Shown here one piece after another: positions 58,303 to 64,000 of a DNA stretch of 64,000 nucleotides; position 1 is the first letter of the stretch; the number at the start of each line of letters is the position of its first letter. Made by a program: the position numbers and the translations under genes. The DNA is from Typha latifolia (lineage: Eukaryota; Streptophyta; Magnoliopsida; Poales; Typhaceae), in NCBI GenBank assembly GCA_019914945.1, contig CM034101.1, positions 12,783,188 through 12,847,187 on the forward strand, read 5' to 3'. The notes beneath the pieces were generated by a model. It was not told where the DNA came from and searched no databases. It saw only the letters and a program-made list of their open reading frames with translations.

Positions 58303-60204
58303 AGAGAAAGTGAGAGAGTGAGAGAAGAGAGAAGGCTAAGGTGGGAGGCCTCTCTCACTCCCTTCCACCCAGCCAAAACTCAAAAGCTCTCAAACCCTAT
58401 ATAATTACATCATGAACTGAGAATCTACTTGTGTGATTGATATTTGAACTAAATGGAATTGAATTTGAGAGAGGTATATAACCTTGAATTGAGCAACCCT
58501 TCCTATTTTTCATTTCCTTTTTTCTTTTCCAAAAACCTTTCTCTTATTATTCTAATTGTGATCTTCTCCTAGATAGAGAACAAAATCCTAACACAACACA
58601 ATCACAGCCGTTCTTTGCGCGAGACCAAAATAGCCAACACTCAAACACATGAGTTAATAGAACCAAATTCTTTTTTTGCATTAGGATATATATGGATCAT
58701 AGCCTCTCAAGAGATGTAGATTTGACAAGCTTAGGCTTGAAATAAGCCAGGAAAAGCTCGACTCATGTATACCAACTATATTGGGAATAGATCTTGAGTT
58801 CAGTTGGACCAAACCGTAATCTAACTTGTAATGCCATCCAATCTATTGTGATACGAGGGGATCAGCTTCATATTGTCCAATTTAGTTCGTTATCTAACGG
58901 CTTAAGTTATTAGCTTAACTAATTATCTAATATAATATTAAAATTATTATATTTTAAATAATTATATTAAAATTTTCTAAACAATTGCACTCTTTTTTTT
59001 TTTTTGAAGTATAAATTGAGCCCCTAAACTATATCTCACCTCTCTGACTATGTTAATAGAAAGCATCAAACAATCATTTTATCATTGTTTTTTTTCTTTT
59101 TTCTTTCTAAAATAAAGATAACATGAGCGATAAAGGGCTTCACATTGATCATGTGATACTCAATATAAATTTTTTTCCCATAAAAAAATATTTTAAATAT
59201 TTTTTTGTAATTAAGAGAATCAATGTGTCATAAAAGAATACCCGGAAATAGGCAACATGTAAATTGGTCTAGGCATAATTATCTTTTTTTTAATTAATCT
59301 ACTTTTAGTGTCTATTATGATTTACTATGAATTGCGATAGGATTCATGTCATACATTAAGGGGCCAAAAAAAAGATAATATATATTGTCGGTCAGTTATT
59401 TAACAGCTTAAGCTTTTAATCAACTGCTAATCTAATCCAACTCACTTGGCGTACTGGCTAGAATAAGAAAGAAAAAGTAAAAAAAAAAACAAAATATACA
59501 TCTTTGCCTCATTTATATTATCATCCTTGGAGGTTTTAGATGAAGTAAAGCTTAATATCCAATGAGAAGAAGGTAAGTTTCCAATTGGAGTACTTGGCAG
59601 CGTTTGACTGGGTATGAAACAATGCAAATTTTTGGTCCACAAGCAATCTTATATCGAACTACTTTCCTACACTCTCCTCTTGAAGTTAATTGTCCTGGTG
59701 TTGGTTGGTTTAGGGGCATAAGAGATGCAAAGAGGTTCATCAACCTTACCAATTTTTAACAGCTAGCTTTAATTTGGATCTAGAAAAGTTCATCAAACTG
59801 TAGGCATTAATCAAGAGGAGCTAAGTTTTCCTTCTCATTCACTCTCTATATGATTGTCGTAAAGCTGGATGAAGGTTTAACTTTTCATTAGACCAACTAC
59901 TATTGATGATTAAGGTGCACCATTTATGGATTGAGGTTAAGTGCAGACTTATCTCATATAAATTTGTTCTGATGCACACTAACATATCGATCGTGTATAT
60001 CCAACGGCTCTAATTGCATATCACTCAAATTTTACGATTCTCTGCTATTCTTTATGAGTGTAGTCGGAGCCGTTGATTTGTACTAAATTTGTGTTCGTCA
60101 TCTATTCGTTGAAACTTTTTTTTTACTTTTTTAAAAGTAAAGGACTAAGGATTTTATTAGAGCCGGAGACTAAAATGAAGAAAAACTCGAGATAAAAGTC
60201 TTTA

Positions 60205-60564
60205 TCCTAAGTACATCCAACCAGAAGCAGCAATAGCTTCTTCTAAAATGTGATTAACTACATAATTTTGATAATTGTTAGCTAAAATAATAATATCATT
60301 AGTGACAGAGTCAATCATCTAAGGTGTCGGTCTCACTTATTTGATAATATTGAATAGCAACATAGAATCAAGACCCCAATCAAATACTAGTGGAACGATT
60401 GTCCTTTGAAAAGGAAGGGCTTCTCGTATAACAACGACCTTAGCTATCAGAACTGAGCTATAATTATCGCATCGAATTTCAACGAAAAAGGGAACACAAT
60501 TAGACTGTCGGGCCACGATACCCACCCTTCCAATATTCACAACTGTAACAAGAGAAATCTTCAA
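60205..60564 (-). pseudogene. LINE remnant: RNase H-like (RVT_3) domain
   Basis: The minus strand encodes GRVGIVARQSNCVPFF, AKVVVIREALPFQ, LVFDWGLDSMLLFNII and, after two in-frame stops (same frame), a segment containing NHILEEAIAASGW. This is the layout of the RVT_3 RNase H-like domain of L1-type elements (GGVGxVxRDSxG, AExxAxREAL, ExDSxxxxNxI, VxRExNxxADxLA). Key acidic residues are partly lost. Confidence 0.6.
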
Positions 60565-61933
60565 GGTTTTAAAAACTTATCTCTCACCATATCTTGAGGC
60601 ATTAATCACCTAACAGATATGTGGTGTTTATTACTGCACAGGGAAGTCCTGGATCTCAATTGATGACATAGTAATCAACGGAAAGGAAAAGTTAAGGTAG
60701 TGTTGCAATGTGTTGATCAGGACAATGTACTATTCGACTTTTGAGACACAGTTTAGATTTTTCACTAGACTATATTGACATGGGTATGATGCAAATAACC
60801 TTTGTCTGAAAGGCTTAACCAACCACAACTCCTCTCTTTCAGGGATAGAGGTAATTGTAGGGCCAAACTGAATCACTCAGCACTGTTATACCTGTTAGGC
60901 AAAAGGATTAAAGTAGATTTTTTTTCATAAAAAGTGAATATACAAGAGTTAAATAAGAAATATTCAATGTATTGAATATGAATGATAATAAAGACAAAAT
61001 AAAGTAGAATTTTTTTCATAAATTTTCTCTAAAACTAAGATAAATCAATAGAGTAGGGGAGGAGATAAAATATTAGATTAATTTCATTAGACCCCTGAAC
61101 TATAATTCTTTTTTTTTATATTGCTTCTAAATTTTTTTTTGCAACATATAGATCTATTGAAGATGTCTCAAACATCTATTTCATTAGGTTTTCAATACTT
61201 TCTTTTATCTATAAATTACAACATGCAAGTTACATGAGTTCTATATGACATATTTACTTTTATATTTTGGATGAAATAAAAATATCATTTAACGGAACAC
61301 CTTTACCTTCTCTAGGGTATTTTAGTCTCTTTTCAGCTTTGTCGTCTATCATGTCAAGTTGATGAAATATTTTTAATAGTTCAGAAAGTTTATGCATCAC
61401 AACATCAAAATAAAATTAGGAGAGATACAAGAAAAGGGTGATAGTTCACGTAAAATGTTATTCCTTTCATATTTAATATCATGTTTGAACCAAACTTGGT
61501 TGATGGTTTCAGCTTTTGACTGTATGTATTTTCTTTCTTCCTTTTTGTTGCCTATCTAGTTATGATCATGGATTTGGTGGTGGGAGTCAGCTATTCTTTT
61601 TAGACCTTCTACCCCACTAATTTATGGATTTCACATGGTTTGGAACTTTACCTGGCCTCCTCTCCGACAATCTCATAAATGACAAGAGATGTTAATAGTA
61701 TACTCCTATGACCAGCTCTGCCTCAATTTTCCTTTCCTTGGGATTTAGCTGAAGTGCCCTTCATCAGGAATTTAAACTGGCCACCATCCACATTTAAAAG
61801 CCACTCAGCAGCTACATTTGACTGCATTAGTTGCCATGGTATCATCTCTGAGTGTGAATTTACCATTGTTAATTAGACGTATAAGGCCCGGAGTTGTAGC
61901 TGTAGGTTTCTTCTCATAGATTTCATTTAGAAC

Positions 61934-61935
<2 letters not shown>

Positions 61936-61989
<54 letters not shown>
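61936..61989. repeat. (GA)n microsatellite, 27 units
   Basis: Pure GA run about 200 bp upstream of the TATA box of the GDSL gene. Long GA tracts can bind plant GAGA (BPC) factors, so a promoter role is possible. Confidence 0.95.
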
Positions 61990-61993
<4 letters not shown>

Positions 61994-62183
61994 CTGTATA
62001 CAACTAGTAGGTGTAAAGGCCTTTTTAATGGAGGAAAGAAAAGCAACCAAGTAATAGATCTCATGAGGCACACGCAGCTGCATGGCTAAGCTTAGCTTTT
62101 TCATTTATTCCTGTGGCCCTCCAGTCTTCTCTGTAGGCCTTATTAGGTGCAAGATGAAGGTGAGCCATGAAGACAATTGAATC

Positions 62184-62193
62184 CTATAAAAAG
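62184..62193 (+). promoter_or_regulatory. TATA box of GDSL gene
   Basis: CTATAAAAAG lies about 135 bp before the chosen ATG. Transcription should start near 62215, which places the CTAT repeat in the 5' leader. Confidence 0.65.
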
Positions 62194-62236
62194 CCACCTC
62201 CTCTGGCCCTTCATATATGCACATTGCTCCTCACTA

Positions 62237-62304
<68 letters not shown>
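62237..62304. repeat. (CTAT)17 microsatellite in 5' leader
   Basis: Seventeen perfect CTAT units between the TATA box and the start codon. The run is open in the frame of the downstream gene but has no in-frame ATG below the TATA box other than the chosen start. Confidence 0.95.
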
Positions 62305-62305
<1 letters not shown>

Positions 62306-62323
62306 ACCATCCTTTCAGCAATA

Positions 62324-64000
62324 ATGACTGCTTATTCTTCAATTCTTTCCTTCTCCATTGTTGCTCTACTACTACTTCTTAGTAGCCTCTCAATTACTTC
62401 AGAGGCGGCGCGCGCCTTCTTCGTCTTCGGTGATTCTCTCGTTGACAATGGCAATAACAACTACTTGGCCACCACGGCCCGCGCCGACGCCCCTCCTTAC
62501 GGGATCGATTACCCGACTCACCGGCCCACTGGCAGATTCTCCAATGGATTAAACATCCCTGATCTTATCAGTTATATTAACTGCTCTCATTGCTTACACT
62601 GTCTGTCAACAACTTTGTATATCTACATACATGTATATAAATACTAGCAAGTTTCAATGTTATCAGGTGAGTACCTTGGAGCTGAATCCACATTGCCCTA
62701 CTTAAGCCCGGATCTCCAGGGAGAGAAGCTCCTCGTGGGCGCCAACTTTGCGTCGGCCGGCATTGGAATCCTTAACGATACTGGCATACAATTCGTAAGA
62801 TAAAAGAATTTTTATTCAACATTTTTAGCTAGCTCACAAGTAGTAACATCTGCTAGTGTTTCTATATGTACAGGTGAACATAATCAGAATAAGCAGGCAG
62901 CTGCAGTACTTTGAGGAATACCAGCGGAAATTAGCTTCTCTTGTAGGCCAGCCTCAGGCTAAGCGGCTTGTCAACCAAGCTCTTGTTCTTGTCACCCTTG
63001 GAGGAAATGACTTTGTTAACAACTACTACTTGATACCTTTCTCTGCAAGATCTCGCGAATTCTCGCTTCCCGACTACGTTCGATATATAATTTCAGAGTA
63101 TAAGAAAATTCTTGCGGTACGATATTTATCTAATTCTGGCTCTTAATTCTCATTTCATACCTGTTCTTCACTATTTCAGTGCAGCTCATGAACATATGAA
63201 GCTAATACATTGCATGCCTTCAAGATTAATTAGTCTCATTACATCACTAAAACTATGACTACAAACAGTTGGCATTCATAAAGAAAGGATCATTTCTTTT
63301 ACATCATTTGGAAGACTAATACAATTTTAGATAATTTGCATGCGAGGTAATTGTATGCTGTTATACTTATCGATTTACCCACTCTGGCGCTTAAAAATTA
63401 AAGACTCTGTTATACTTCTGACATGGAAGACAAGTACGCATAAATGCATCCACGATATACCTATGGAGAAGGCTCCCTTAATGTAAATTTTGGATAAAGA
63501 CGAAGTTATTCGATGGTACTGTAAGGCTAGGTTATGCATTGATTACTACGTTAAATAAAGTTGAGAAAGATAAATATTTTGAATTTCAAAAGTTTTTCCT
63601 AGAAAAGCGTGTAATATGGAAGTGTTAATAGTCAATAATTTAGTTTGGGAGGATCAAAATGCTAAAAATCCAGCAAAATTACAAAGGGGTAAATTATAAT
63701 TTAGTCATTATTATAGTATCAGAGTAATAGGTAATGAATGGCCGGTTGGGGCCAAAGATAATAGAATTGCATCACCTATCTCTACCATCCTTCTCAAAAG
63801 TTGGAATTGTTCCCCACCACAAGCGTTCTTGTGCCAAAAGCTGCACGAGTTTGCAGTGGAGTTTGTTGGCAACTACCTCTGAGCAAGCAATCAATAGGCC
63901 TACTAAATGGGTCATAGTGGCAAACACTTTGCTGCAAGTCTACTAACCACAACATTGATCAGAACTAGTAACTGAAAGCAGAAGTCATCATCTCAATATG
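62324..64000 (+). CDS. GDSL esterase/lipase, 5' part
   Basis: Exons 62324-62570, 62667-62794 and 62874-63116 join in phase into 206 residues. The rest lies beyond the window, and 63117-64000 is intron. The start ATG at 62324 gives a clear signal peptide (about residues 1-28, with a Leu-rich core [13 protein letters not shown] and SEA before the mature protein). Block I is [14 protein letters not shown] with the nucleophile Ser38. The oxyanion Gly lies in VGANFASAG. Block III is [12 protein letters not shown] with Asn170. The catalytic Asp/His block would be in later exons. Plant GDSL lipases are secreted esterases acting on cutin, wax or cell-wall esters. The spacing resembles the LTL1-type group. 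Substrate cannot be told from sequence. Confidence 0.93.

Larger units (their letters stand above)
55204..58620 (-). mobile_element. Decayed LTR-retroelement-like block
   Basis: On the minus strand, the end at 55223-55204 reads TGGTATTAAAGCTTAGGTTT, a degraded match to the initiator-Met tRNA primer-binding site (TGGTATCAGAGC...). It is preceded by GGGGCGTTATAATTCA, a plausible LTR end. Upstream on that strand lies a long AT-rich stretch, then a GC- and purine-rich island (57660-58400), and a TATA-like word (TTATATAGGG near 58396) placed as in a U3 region. The proposed LTR would be about 3.4 kb, with its outer end uncertain. No second LTR or gag/pol is visible, so this is a fragment at best. 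Confidence 0.4.
58621..62183. other. Intergenic AT-rich region before GDSL gene
   Basis: Mostly AT-rich with homopolymer T/A runs and no genes. It contains a LINE RNase H remnant (60205-60564). From about 61500 it is the upstream region of the GDSL gene and includes a long (GA)n tract. Confidence 0.6.

Noticed and set aside
57730..58376. Several long overlapping open frames in the GC-rich island
   Set aside because: They are Ser/Leu/Arg/Pro-biased low-complexity translations of GA and GAA repeats, present on both strands at once, with no family motif.
62177..62323. In-frame upstream extension of the GDSL protein through the CTAT repeat
   Set aside because: It has no ATG and begins before or at the TATA box. 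The signal peptide begins naturally at the ATG at 62324.

Overview
The window is nuclear DNA of a flowering plant. Genes are split into many short exons by GT-AG introns, the background is AT-rich, intergenic and intronic DNA is full of small DNA transposons and retroelement remnants, and the products are plant proteins (plastid transcription factor pTAC3, ING1, mitochondrial CPN60, plant-type CLASP, a GDSL lipase). The CPN60 presequence and body look monocot-like, and the AT-rich coding sequence argues against a grass, so a non-grass monocot is my best guess, held loosely. All exon models below were built by hand by joining exons at splice sites and checking phase. Each complete model gives one uninterrupted frame.

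Layout: (1) 400-6455 (+), the 3' part of a pTAC3/PAP1-like gene, with a nested pair of inverted-repeat elements in an intron. (2) 6456-10088, intergenic, transposon-like. (3) 10089-14244 (-), a complete ING1 PHD-finger gene of 7 exons and 229 aa. (4) 16999-23041 (-), a complete 8-exon gene for a 633-aa protein that I do not recognise. It has two homologous 105-nt exons side by side, a recent in-frame 57-aa tandem duplication, and a possible PP1-docking motif. (5) 23.4-24.1 kb, a LINE remnant. (6) 25095-32769 (-), a complete mitochondrial CPN60/HSP60 gene of 18 exons and 575 aa, with a heat-shock element upstream. (7) 33.9-34.1 kb, a second LINE remnant. (8) 35164-52455 (-), a complete CLASP gene of 21 exons and 1455 aa. 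One of its introns appears to be GC-AG, and its introns hold a SINE, a long-inverted-repeat MITE and a hAT-like MITE. (9) 52.5-62.2 kb, gene-free DNA with a decayed LTR-retroelement-like block around a GC-rich microsatellite island and a third LINE remnant. (10) 62324 to the window end (+), the first three exons of a GDSL esterase/lipase, with a TATA box and two long microsatellites upstream.

The genes do not form a pathway. They are ordinary plant neighbours: organelle gene expression (pTAC3), chromatin reading (ING1), mitochondrial protein folding (CPN60), cortical microtubule control (CLASP) and a secreted lipase. I found no defence locus, biosynthetic cluster or other previously undescribed multi-gene system. 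The most unusual item is the unrecognised gene at 17-23 kb with two layers of internal duplication.
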